From assembly GCA_035283845.1 (NCBI GenBank), contig DATESZ010000047.1, positions 1 to 12,719 on the forward strand: a stretch of 12,719 nt of DNA. The letters run 5' to 3'. Shown one piece after another: positions 1-6,423 of the stretch (positions are counted from its first letter, which is position 1; every line of letters starts with the position of its first letter). This DNA is from DATESZ01 sp035283845 (GTDB lineage Bacteria > Desulfobacterota > Syntrophia > Syntrophales > JACQWR01). The notes below the pieces were generated by a model. That model saw nothing but the letters and a program-made list of their open reading frames with translations. It was not told the DNA's origin and did not search any database. The translations under genes were made by a program, and so were the position numbers.

Positions 1-146
1 AATTGCTCCTGCGGATCATTCCGTTAATCGACAGAGAAGCCGTCTTCGCCCTGAAAGGCGGGACGGTTATCAATTTCTTTACCTGAGATCTTCCCCGTAT
101 CTCCGTCGATATTGACCTCGTGTATCTTCCTATTGGTGAAACACTC
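1..146 (+). pseudogene. AbiEii/AbiGii-type nucleotidyltransferase toxin, fragment with in-frame stop
   Basis: Reading codons from position 3 gives a peptide with LLLRIIPLIDREAVFALKGG up to a TGA at 84-86. The same frame then continues with DLPRISVDIDLVYLPIGE. This resembles the N-terminal nucleotidyltransferase core of AbiEii-like toxins (type IV toxin-antitoxin), whose usual pattern is a GGT motif, an N-x-F, then D-x-PR-x-S-x-D-I-D-L. Both the GGT motif and the DxD metal-binding pair (codons at 108 and 114) are visible. The TGA falls between them, where I recall the family usually having Arg, so a CGA to TGA nonsense change is likely. After about position 140 the resemblance stops, although the frame stays open to a TAA at 267-269. 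The true start lies outside the window and no antitoxin is visible. I read it as a decayed, truncated gene. A sequencing error at the TGA would not explain the missing C-terminal part. Confidence 0.66.
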
Positions 147-273
147 ATGACGGTACCCGTCACAAAGAAGGATGAAAATGGCTACCTAGGTGGATATAAG
201 GAAATCAAATACTTAGATGTGCATTTTCGAGTGAAAGTATCAGCGATAATAAAAATTATAACGAGGTAAAAGA
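147..273 (+). other. Leader region upstream of rpmI; no infC present
   Basis: infC normally lies directly upstream of rpmI, but none of the frames here reads as the IF-3 C-terminus. The segment is AT-rich toward rpmI. It contains a short palindrome at 148-162 (TGACGG-TAC-CCGTCA) next to the point where the toxin fragment stops resembling its family. A possible -10 hexamer, GATAAT, lies at 245-250, but I find no convincing -35 at the right distance, so I do not call a promoter. The Shine-Dalgarno GAGG at 263-266 serves rpmI. Confidence 0.45.
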
Positions 274-471
274 ATGCCGAAAATCAAAACACATCGGGGA
301 GCGGCCAAGCGTTTTTCCCTTACGGGAACCGGTAGGGTAAAAAGAAGTAAGGCCTATGCCAGCCACATCCTCACAACGAAGACAAAAAAGCGAAAGAGGA
401 ACTTGAGAAAATCTACTGTCCTTGACTATACGAACGAAAAGTCCATTAAAAAGATACTTCCCTATCTATGA
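274..471 (+). CDS. rpmI: 50S ribosomal protein L35
   Basis: This is a structural protein of the large ribosomal subunit. The 65-residue, very basic product starts MPKIKTHRGAAKRF, the family's hallmark N-terminus, and has the central basic stretch TTKTKKRKRNLRK around residues 35-47. Its length is normal for L35. The start is supported by GAGG at 263-266, seven bases upstream of the ATG. It is the first gene of the translation operon and is followed after 55 bases by rplT. In many bacteria the order is infC-rpmI-rplT; here infC is absent from the immediate upstream region. Confidence 0.97.
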   Translation: MPKIKTHRGAAKRFSLTGTGRVKRSKAYASHILTTKTKKRKRNLRKSTVLDYTNEKSIKKILPYL

Positions 472-526
472 TGTCGGCTGATCGCAAATTGGTAGTCTGA
501 AGTATATTTGTAAGGAGATATGAAAT

Positions 527-886
527 ATGCCAAGAGTAAAAAGAAGCATTACGGCCAAAAAGAAAAGAAGGAAAATTCTGAAACTGGCGAAGGGTTTTTT
601 TGGAGCCAGGAGCCGTTTATTGAGGACCGCTACGGAAGCGGTCAACAGGGCGATGAAATACGCCTATCGTGACAGACGGGTGCGCAAGAGAGATTTTCGG
701 AAACTATGGATTGCGCGGATTAACGCCGCTGCCCGCATTAACGATATTTCCTATAGCCGCCTGATATATGGTATGAATAAAGCCTGCGTGACGATAGATC
801 GTAAGATTCTTGCCGATCTGTCTGTTCATGACCCACAGGGATTTACTGCGGTTGTCAATATTGCCAAAGGGCAGTTGCCGACATGA
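527..886 (+). CDS. rplT: 50S ribosomal protein L20
   Basis: L20 is a 23S rRNA-binding protein needed early in 50S assembly. In several bacteria it also represses its own operon. The 119-residue product begins MPRVKRSITAKKKRRKILK, with the basic N-terminal extension typical of L20, followed by GFFGARSRLLRTA and the globular part containing LWIARINAAAR. Its length matches the family. A good Shine-Dalgarno (AAGGAGATA) precedes the ATG by about eight bases. The last codon overlaps the start of pheS in an ATGATG arrangement (883-888), suggesting translational coupling. Confidence 0.97.
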   Translation: MPRVKRSITAKKKRRKILKLAKGFFGARSRLLRTATEAVNRAMKYAYRDRRVRKRDFRKLWIARINAAARINDISYSRLIYGMNKACVTIDRKILADLSVHDPQGFTAVVNIAKGQLPT

Positions 887-1899
887 TGGAAGCGCTCGAC
901 GAGCTTCAAGAACAAGCGAGGGGAGAGATTGCCCTTGCCGATACGGAGGAGAAGCTGCAAAACCTTCGGATAAAGTATTTAGGCAGGAAAGGTCTTTTAA
1001 CAGTACTCCTCCGGGATATAGTCAATGTTCCCCCCGCGGAACGTCCCTTGTTTGGGAAACGCTGCAATGAAATTAAGAATCACCTTTCCAGTAAAATAGA
1101 GGAAGCTCTTAAAGAAAAGTTCCTGGAAGACATGGGAAATGCTCTACTCCTGGAAAGGCTGGATGTGACACTCCCGGGCAGGGGTGTTAGGCCGGGCAGC
1201 CTCCACCCCATAACGCAGGTTTGCAACCAAATTTGTGATATTTTTGCCGGATTCGGTTTCCCCGTTGTTGAAGGACCAGAGGTCGAACTTGATTACTACA
1301 ACTTCGAGGCGCTGAATATTCCCAAAAATCACCCCGCCAGAGACATGCAGGACACCTTTTATGTAGCGGACAATATCGTCTTGCGTACCCACACATCTCC
1401 CGTGCAGGTGAGGGTCATGGAAAAAAGGCGGCCCCCTTTGAGAATCCTTTCACCCGGGCGCGTGTACCGACGCGATTCCGACATCTCTCATACCCCGATG
1501 TTTCATCAGATTGAAGGCTTGCTGGTTGACAGGGGGATTGCCTTCAGTGACTTGAAGGGTATGCTGACAGCATTTTTGAAAGAGATTTTCGGCGAAGGCA
1601 CGGAACTCAGATTCCGTCCCAGTTTTTTCCCCTTTACAGAGCCCAGTGTGGAAGTGGATATAAAGTGTGCGATGTGCGTCGGTTCAGGTTGCCAGGTTTG
1701 CGGGCAGAGCGGCTGGCTGGAGATACTTGGGGCGGGCATGGTCGATCCGGAGGTTTTTAAGAACGTGGGGTATGATCCGGAGGAATTTTCAGGTTTTGCC
1801 TTTGGCCTAGGGTTGGAGCGGATTGCCATGCTAAAGTATGGTGTCTCGGATATAAGAATGTTTTTTGAGAATGACCGAAGATTTTTAGAGCAATTTTAA
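883..1899 (+). CDS. pheS: Phenylalanyl-tRNA synthetase alpha subunit
   Basis: This is the catalytic subunit of the cytoplasmic alpha2-beta2 enzyme that charges tRNA-Phe (EC 6.1.1.20). The 338-residue protein has an N-terminal coiled-coil tRNA-binding arm (about residues 1-90) and then a class II synthetase core. Motif 1 is GFPVVEGPEVE at 125-135. Motif 2 lies in RVYRRD...FHQIEG at about 194-212. Motif 3 is GFAFGLGLERIAML at 304-317. A four-cysteine cluster (C262, C265, C270, C273) precedes GWLEI; such Cys pairs occur in a subset of PheS proteins and could bind a metal. The ATG at 883 overlaps the rplT stop, and a second in-frame ATG at 886 is equally possible. pheT follows four bases after the stop codon. 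Confidence 0.97.
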   Translation: MMEALDELQEQARGEIALADTEEKLQNLRIKYLGRKGLLTVLLRDIVNVPPAERPLFGKRCNEIKNHLSSKIEEALKEKFLEDMGNALLLERLDVTLPGRGVRPGSLHPITQVCNQICDIFAGFGFPVVEGPEVELDYYNFEALNIPKNHPARDMQDTFYVADNIVLRTHTSPVQVRVMEKRRPPLRILSPGRVYRRDSDISHTPMFHQIEGLLVDRGIAFSDLKGMLTAFLKEIFGEGTELRFRPSFFPFTEPSVEVDIKCAMCVGSGCQVCGQSGWLEILGAGMVDPEVFKNVGYDPEEFSGFAFGLGLERIAMLKYGVSDIRMFFENDRRFLEQF

Positions 1900-1903
1900 T
1901 ATT

Positions 1904-4384
1904 ATGCAAGTAAGTCTCAGATGGCTTAAAGATTACGTAGATATAGAGATTGAACCGGAGCTTCTGGCCGAGAAGCTTACCATGGCCGGTCTCGAGGTGG
2001 AGGCAGTAGAGAGCAGGGAGCCGCCTTTTAGAGGCGTAGTGGCGGCTAAAATTCTTGCCGTAAAACCCCACCCGCGGGCGGATAAGTTGACTCTTTGCGA
2101 CATTACGGATGGTGAAAAAATATATTCGCTGGTCTGCGGCGCCCCCAATATTATGGTTGGAGACGTGGTCCCTTTAGCAAAAGAAGGCGCCGTTCTTTCG
2201 GGGGGAATCACCATCAGAGAGTCACGAATCAGGGGAGAACTTTCCAAGGGGATGCTTTGTTCTGAAGAAGAATTGGGTATTGGCAGCGGCAGCTCCGGCA
2301 TCATGATCCTTTCCCGCCTGCCGAATGGACATAATTCAACCGAAAATAACTTAGAAATATCCGAAGGCGTTGGAAAAACCTTTACTTTGGGCGAAGAGTT
2401 AAACGAGGCGCTTGCTCTGCAAGATATCATTTTTACTATCGCCGTTACCCCCAACCGTTCCGATTGCCTTTCCGTGATCGGTATCGCGCGGGAGATAGCA
2501 GTGCTGACGGGTAAACAACTTAAGATGCCCGATATAGCGATCACTGAAAATGAGGAAGATATAGAGCGCCTTACTTCGGTTGCCATCCATGATCCTGATC
2601 TTTGCCCGCGCTATACCGCAAGGGTCATAAAAAACGTCATCGTCAAGCCTGCTCCTCTCTGGATGCGGCTTAGACTGGAAGCAGCGGGGCTTCGGGCTAT
2701 CAATAATATTGTCGATGCAACCAACTTTGTGCTCCTGGAAATGGGGCAGCCTCTTCATGCCTTTGATTATCGTTTTCTAACCGGCGGGCGAATTGTGGTC
2801 AGAAGATCCGCGGCAGGGGAAACTTTTACCACTCTTGACGGCAAAGATCGGTTGCTGAAGTCTGACATCCTGCTTATCTGTGATGGCGAAAAGCCTGTGG
2901 CTGTGGGCGGCATCATGGGAGGGATCAACTCTGAAGTCAAGGAAAGTACGGAAACGGTACTGCTGGAAAGCGCTTATTTTAATCCTGCCTCCATCCGCCT
3001 GTCTGCCAGGTGGCTGGGTATGAATACCGACGCTTCCTTCAGGTTTGAAAGGGGCATAGATCCGGAAGGCGTGATTAGGGCACAGAACCGCGCCGCCCGG
3101 TTAATGGCGAAACTTTCAGGCGGAGTAATTTGCCGAGGTGTCATCGACAATTATCCGCGCAAAATTGAGACGGCAAAAAACATTCGGTTGCGGGTAAAGC
3201 GGGTTTGCGACTTGGCAGGCGCGGATATAAAGGCGGATGAAATCATTCCTATTTTAGAGGGGCTGGAGATGGTTGTCCGCAAGGACGGAAAAGGGAAGGG
3301 GGAGGGGGCTTACCTTGTTGATCCTCCGACTTTTCGGGTGGACATTGAGAGAGAGGTAGATCTTATTGAGGAGATAGTCAGAATTCGCGGCTATGACACC
3401 ATACCGGCGACCCTGCCGACTGTTTCTCTCACGCCGGTGATGAAGGCAACGAGAATTTCCCTTGAGGAGAGGGCCAGGGGAATATTGATCGGCAATGGTT
3501 ACTCCGAAGTCATCTCATATAGCTTCGTTTCTCCCCACTGGGCGGACCGCCTCGGGCTCCCGGAAGGCGATGATCGGCGTAACCCGGTACGCATCAATAA
3601 CCCACTCGCAGAAGACCAATCCGTTATGCGCACCACTTTGCTTTGCGGCCTTCTTGAGACTATGAAGAGAAATGTCCGTATGGGTTCCCTTGATCTGAAG
3701 CTGTTTGAGATGGGAAAGGTATTTATCTCCCGTGAAAAAACGGGACTTCCGCTGGAGAAGAACCATCTTTGTTGTCTCCTCACGGGGATGCAGAATGGCG
3801 AAGACTGGCAGTCGAAGAGGGCAGCGGATTTTTACGACCTGAAGGGATGCGCGGAAAGTATATTTGCCGATCTCGGAATAAGGAAAGTTAAGTTTCGGCC
3901 TGATCTGCCGGAACCTTTTCTCCACCCGGGAAAATCCAGCGCAATAATGGTCGGTGGAAAATATGCCGGCTTCCTGGGTGAACTGCATCGGAATGTCTTG
4001 AAAATTTTGGAATTAAAAAACACGGCTTTTGTTTTGGAAATAAATTTGGATATAGTGGATGAAGCGTTTTCTAACAAGATTACTTACCGGGAAATTTCCA
4101 AATTCCCATCTATTACCAGAGATGCGGCCCTTTTAGTCAGCAAGCAGATAGATGCGGATAAAATGCTCAGCTTTGTTCATGATGTCGGTGAAGAATTGCT
4201 TGAAAAGGTGCATGTTTTTGATGTATATGAGGGCGAGGAGGTTCCCGAGGACATGCGAAGTTTAGGTTTGAGGTTTGTCTATCGTTCTTCTGAAAAGACT
4301 TTGACGGATGAAGAAATAGCGGGATTGCACAGCATGATTGTAAAGGGGATTCTTGATTTATCAGGAGCCAGGATAAGAGGATAG
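1904..4384 (+). CDS. pheT: Phenylalanyl-tRNA synthetase beta subunit
   Basis: This is the beta subunit of the PheRS heterotetramer; it recognises tRNA and edits mischarged Tyr-tRNA-Phe. The 826 residues begin MQVSLRWLKDYVDIE. The order is: an OB-fold tRNA-binding domain at about 40-155 (VKPHPRADKLTLCDI, LVCGAPNI), B3/B4 editing domain, B5 domain at about 405-480, synthetase-like domain (EEIVRIRGYDTIP onward), and a C-terminal ferredoxin-fold anticodon-binding domain from about 727 (REISKFPSITRDAALLV). It is about 30 residues longer than the E. coli protein. Part of this is an extra loop at roughly 140-157 (around NGHNSTENN), between the OB-fold and the TPNRSDCLS motif. No good Shine-Dalgarno lies just before the ATG. 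With only four bases after the pheS stop, translational coupling is likely. Confidence 0.97.
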   Translation: MQVSLRWLKDYVDIEIEPELLAEKLTMAGLEVEAVESREPPFRGVVAAKILAVKPHPRADKLTLCDITDGEKIYSLVCGAPNIMVGDVVPLAKEGAVLSGGITIRESRIRGELSKGMLCSEEELGIGSGSSGIMILSRLPNGHNSTENNLEISEGVGKTFTLGEELNEALALQDIIFTIAVTPNRSDCLSVIGIAREIAVLTGKQLKMPDIAITENEEDIERLTSVAIHDPDLCPRYTARVIKNVIVKPAPLWMRLRLEAAGLRAINNIVDATNFVLLEMGQPLHAFDYRFLTGGRIVVRRSAAGETFTTLDGKDRLLKSDILLICDGEKPVAVGGIMGGINSEVKESTETVLLESAYFNPASIRLSARWLGMNTDASFRFERGIDPEGVIRAQNRAARLMAKLSGGVICRGVIDNYPRKIETAKNIRLRVKRVCDLAGADIKADEIIPILEGLEMVVRKDGKGKGEGAYLVDPPTFRVDIEREVDLIEEIVRIRGYDTIPATLPTVSLTPVMKATRISLEERARGILIGNGYSEVISYSFVSPHWADRLGLPEGDDRRNPVRINNPLAEDQSVMRTTLLCGLLETMKRNVRMGSLDLKLFEMGKVFISREKTGLPLEKNHLCCLLTGMQNGEDWQSKRAADFYDLKGCAESIFADLGIRKVKFRPDLPEPFLHPGKSSAIMVGGKYAGFLGELHRNVLKILELKNTAFVLEINLDIVDEAFSNKITYREISKFPSITRDAALLVSKQIDADKMLSFVHDVGEELLEKVHVFDVYEGEEVPEDMRSLGLRFVYRSSEKTLTDEEIAGLHSMIVKGILDLSGARIRG

Positions 4385-4424
4385 TAATTTAGAAACGGTA
4401 TCAACTTGAAAAGGGAGGAGTGAG

Positions 4425-4700
4425 ATGACAAAGATCGATATTATCAGGAGCGTAAACGAAAAGCTGGGATTTTCCAAGAAGGACGCGGCGGACATTGTTG
4501 AGTCGGTGTTTGAGATCATCAAAACCGACTTGGCGCGAGGCGAGAAGATAAAAATTTCTGGGTTTGGTAATTTTGTTGTTAAGGAGAAGAAGTCGCGTCG
4601 CGGTAGAAACCCGCAGACGGGCGAGGAAATACAAATATCATCCCGAAAAGTGCTGAATTTCAAGCCAAGCCAGGTGCTCCGCCGAGCATTGAATGGATAA
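4425..4700 (+). CDS. ihfA: Integration host factor alpha subunit
   Basis: IHF is a sequence-specific DNA-bending protein of the HU/IHF fold that acts in the nucleoid as a heterodimer with IhfB. The 91-residue product has the family signature GFGNFVVKEKKSRRGRNPQT: GFGNF at 46-50 and the beta-arm tip RNPQTGEEI at 61-69, with Pro63 as the residue expected to intercalate in DNA. The C-terminal FKPSQVLRRALNG is of the IhfA rather than HU type. A strong Shine-Dalgarno (GGGAGGAG at 4413-4420) supports the start. Its place directly after pheT is the classic pheST-ihfA order, which strengthens the IhfA assignment over HU. The IhfB partner is not in this window. Confidence 0.94.
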   Translation: MTKIDIIRSVNEKLGFSKKDAADIVESVFEIIKTDLARGEKIKISGFGNFVVKEKKSRRGRNPQTGEEIQISSRKVLNFKPSQVLRRALNG

Positions 4701-4760
4701 GAAATTCGGACAAATAAGAATATTGTTTTCCCTAATCCTTCTGGCAGGGGCGAACCAAAA

Positions 4761-5096
4761 ATGGCCGATTCAATCCCCGATAAGTCCTATTTTCGTATCG
4801 GCGAGGTAAGCAAGATACTCGGCGTGGCGCCTCATGTAATCAGGTATTGGGAATCGGAATTTAAATCAATCAGACCCATTAGGACAAAGTCGGATCAGCG
4901 GCTCTACAGGAAAAAAGACGTAGAGGAACTAATTACCGTAAGGTCTCTTCTTTATGATCAGAAATTTACCATCAGCGGCGCTAAAAAGCGATTGTTAGAA
5001 ATTATGGTTCAGAGTGCGGCCGCAGGGCATGAACGTGAGATACTTTCTGCAATCAAAAAAGGACTCCAGGAGATAAAAGACAAATTGACAAATTAA
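4761..5096 (+). CDS. MerR-family transcriptional regulator (short)
   Basis: This is a predicted DNA-binding regulator with an N-terminal MerR winged helix-turn-helix: YFRIGEVSKILGVAPHVIRYWE at about residues 10-31, then RRLYRKKDVEEL-like text (QRLYRKKDVEEL) at about 46-57. The rest, to residue 111, is a helical, partly charged tail that could form the antiparallel dimerisation helix. It has no cysteines or obvious effector domain, so it is not a metal-sensing MerR. Similar small MerR proteins often follow ihfA in deltaproteobacteria, where their targets are unknown. The start ATG has only a weak ribosome-binding site (AGGGG at 4746-4750, ten bases upstream). It is probably the last gene of the rpmI-pheT-ihfA operon; 60 bases separate it from ihfA, with no terminator seen. 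Confidence 0.88.
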   Translation: MADSIPDKSYFRIGEVSKILGVAPHVIRYWESEFKSIRPIRTKSDQRLYRKKDVEELITVRSLLYDQKFTISGAKKRLLEIMVQSAAAGHEREILSAIKKGLQEIKDKLTN

Positions 5097-5125
5097 CGAA
5101 GAGGACGTAGCAGTTAATAAACCTG

Positions 5126-5198
5126 CCTATCGGCTTATTTTATGGTTAGCCCCTTTTTGCCGCGCCTTTTTCAGAGCGGCAAAAAGGGGACCGATGGG
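5126..5198. terminator. Large palindrome between convergent genes, probable bidirectional terminator
   Basis: The core is a perfect 14-bp inverted repeat, CCCCTTTTTGCCGC at 5150-5163 and GCGGCAAAAAGGGG at 5176-5189, with a 12-base loop. An outer, weaker pair (CCTATCGG at 5126-5133 against CCGATGGG at 5191-5198) and similar ATTTTA/TAAAAT flanks extend it. It sits where the merR operon (forward) and the PxxKW gene (reverse) converge, which fits a terminator for both. There is no clean T-run after the stem on either strand, so it is not textbook intrinsic, and a repeated extragenic palindrome is the alternative. Confidence 0.55.
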
Positions 5199-5255
5199 TA
5201 AAATAGTGCGATTCCGTCACATTTCCCGAGCCGGTGGTTCTACCAAGGCAATTGT

Positions 5256-5537
5256 TTAGTGCTTGTTTGCCCGCTTAGACGCCTTAAGCGGATTGATCTT
5301 CTGAGTTATTTCTACGACTTCTTTCTTGATGTGCGATGCTGTAGGGCATTTCCCGGAAGTCCATTTAGCGGCAGGATTAGGGTAAATTTTGCAGTATTTG
5401 CCTATTAAAATTTCCAGTACCTTGTTACAATCGCCGCATAAATCTACAACGGCATGGCAACTCCCTCCGTTATATCCGCAACCTTTTTTCGTCATAAAGC
5501 CGCAGTCCTGTCCATTCTTGATGGTTTGACAAATCAT
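5256..5537 (-). CDS. PxxKW family cysteine-rich protein
   Basis: This is a small, probably cytosolic protein of unknown function. The 93-residue product has eight cysteines (C3, C12, C20, C27, C34, C37, C49, C64) and the motif P55-A-A-K-W59 that names the family. Cysteines in pairs such as C34-x2-C37 suggest metal or iron-sulfur binding, but this is inference. The reading frame stays open upstream to an ATG at 5627. I choose the ATG at 5537 because a near-perfect Shine-Dalgarno (AAGGAGGTGA on the reverse strand, complement of 5543-5552) precedes it. The upstream extension also overlaps a promoter-like sequence and does not look like the family. The lysine-rich C-terminal tail (ending KASKRANKH) is unusual in composition. 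The gene is probably monocistronic. Confidence 0.88.
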   Translation of the reverse strand: MICQTIKNGQDCGFMTKKGCGYNGGSCHAVVDLCGDCNKVLEILIGKYCKIYPNPAAKWTSGKCPTASHIKKEVVEITQKINPLKASKRANKH

Positions 5538-5617
5538 ATAAATCACCTCCTTCTGTTTACGATTTATTGAGCTTCCTCCTGTTGCCGCTAAGCTAAGCAG
5601 CCAACAAAATGGAGCGC

Positions 5618-5646
5618 TGACTAACAAATAATCCGGCGCCTGTCAA
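5618..5646 (-). promoter_or_regulatory. Putative sigma-70 promoter for the PxxKW gene
   Basis: On the reverse strand TTGACA (complement of 5641-5646) is followed after 17 bases by TAGTCA (complement of 5618-5623). The -35 is perfect and the spacing ideal, but the -10 is poor. A/T-tracts directly upstream of the -35 (5648-5673) could act as an UP element. The predicted leader is about 70 bases. Confidence 0.45.
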
Positions 5647-5647
5647 G

Positions 5648-5673
5648 AAAAAATTTCATCAAAAAATTTCATC
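5648..5673. repeat. Exact tandem 13-bp duplication
   Basis: AAAAAATTTCATC occurs twice in direct succession (5648-5660 and 5661-5673). It lies between the nitroreductase stop and the predicted -35 of the PxxKW gene. It may be a slippage duplication, or may supply phased A-tracts as an UP element. Confidence 0.85.
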
Positions 5674-5679
5674 GACTGA

Positions 5680-6318
5680 TTAAAGGGCACGGATTTTATT
5701 GAGCTGCTTTACTGCACTGTACTTCTTAATGATTTCAATAACTTTTTCTTCGGTTAGCAGCTTGCCTGTGTCGTAACGATTCTGATGAATTAAAATATCC
5801 CTTTTGGGCGGCGCCTCTGCTTGCCCTTCCGGATAACCCAAAGGCAGCAGTGCCTTTATAATGAAGAGTTGAGGGATTTCCAATAAATCCTTGATTTTCA
5901 CAGCAGCAGAGTAAGGAACCGTTTTCCACACACTACCTCCCAGACCAAGCACAGTTGATGCGAGAATCATATTTTCGATGGCTGCGGCCAAACTTGAATG
6001 CAATATTTCCTCCCGTATGAATCCCTGCGGGTATGCATCACAAAATCGAGGGTCTCCCAGGACAAGCATAATTACCGGATTTCCAAAGCTTTGCGTCATT
6101 TTTGGTTCTAACCCTTCGCCGATAATTTTCTCTATCTGTTCGATAAGAAGCTTTTCCTTAACCACTACGATTTCAAATGGCTGCGTGTTATTGCCGCTCG
6201 GCGCCCATTTGCCTGCTTCGATTATCTGATTAATGATTTCGTCATTTACTGGATCGGGCTTATATAATCTAATGCTTCTTCTACCACGAACTACCTTCAT
6301 AAAACTTTCATAATTCAT
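5680..6318 (-). CDS. Nitroreductase-family FMN-dependent oxidoreductase
   Basis: This is a predicted cytosolic flavoprotein of the nitroreductase fold, using FMN and NAD(P)H; its substrate cannot be told from sequence. The 212-residue protein has the FMN phosphate-binding RGRRSIRLYKPDPV at residues 11-24 and APSGNNTQPFEIVVV at 39-53. In the second half it has the helix ENMILASTVLGLGGSVW and, near residue 156, LPLGYPEG, the usual family signature. Its length is normal for the single-domain group. No cysteine clusters or ferredoxin domain are fused to it. The start ATG is preceded by AAGGAGATA on the reverse strand. It lies 105 bases downstream of the ketopantoate reductase gene and may be co-transcribed with it. 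Confidence 0.9.
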   Translation of the reverse strand: MNYESFMKVVRGRRSIRLYKPDPVNDEIINQIIEAGKWAPSGNNTQPFEIVVVKEKLLIEQIEKIIGEGLEPKMTQSFGNPVIMLVLGDPRFCDAYPQGFIREEILHSSLAAAIENMILASTVLGLGGSVWKTVPYSAAVKIKDLLEIPQLFIIKALLPLGYPEGQAEAPPKRDILIHQNRYDTGKLLTEEKVIEIIKKYSAVKQLNKIRAL

Positions 6319-6423
6319 AATTTATCTCCTTATCTTTGCAAAGTTAATAAATGGACGGCCTGAAAGAGACCCCCTGATACATTATGCCACTCCTGATAAT
6401 CCTCCTGTGGTTAAAGACGGCGG

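Noticed and set aside
84..86. TGA in the toxin fragment as a selenocysteine codon
   Set aside because: The family usually has Arg, not Cys, at this point, no selenocysteine insertion hairpin is apparent right after it, and the gene is truncated further on anyway.
147..269. A 40-codon frame from ATG 147 just before rpmI
   Set aside because: It has no convincing ribosome-binding site and no recognisable family; it is most likely read-through of the decayed toxin frame.
1933..2586. A 217-codon reverse-strand frame opposite pheT, and a 267-codon frame opposite kdsB (11869-12672)
   Set aside because: Both are antisense shadows of well-recognised genes, with no domain signal.
5097..5255. A tRNA gene after the MerR regulator, as is common after ihfA-merR in related genomes
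   Set aside because: No cloverleaf can be drawn; the GGTTCTACC stretch resembles a T-arm only superficially and there is no matching acceptor stem.
5538..5627. N-terminal extension of the PxxKW protein to the ATG at 5627
   Set aside because: The extension overlaps the promoter-like region, lacks a good ribosome-binding site, and the ATG at 5537 has a near-perfect one.
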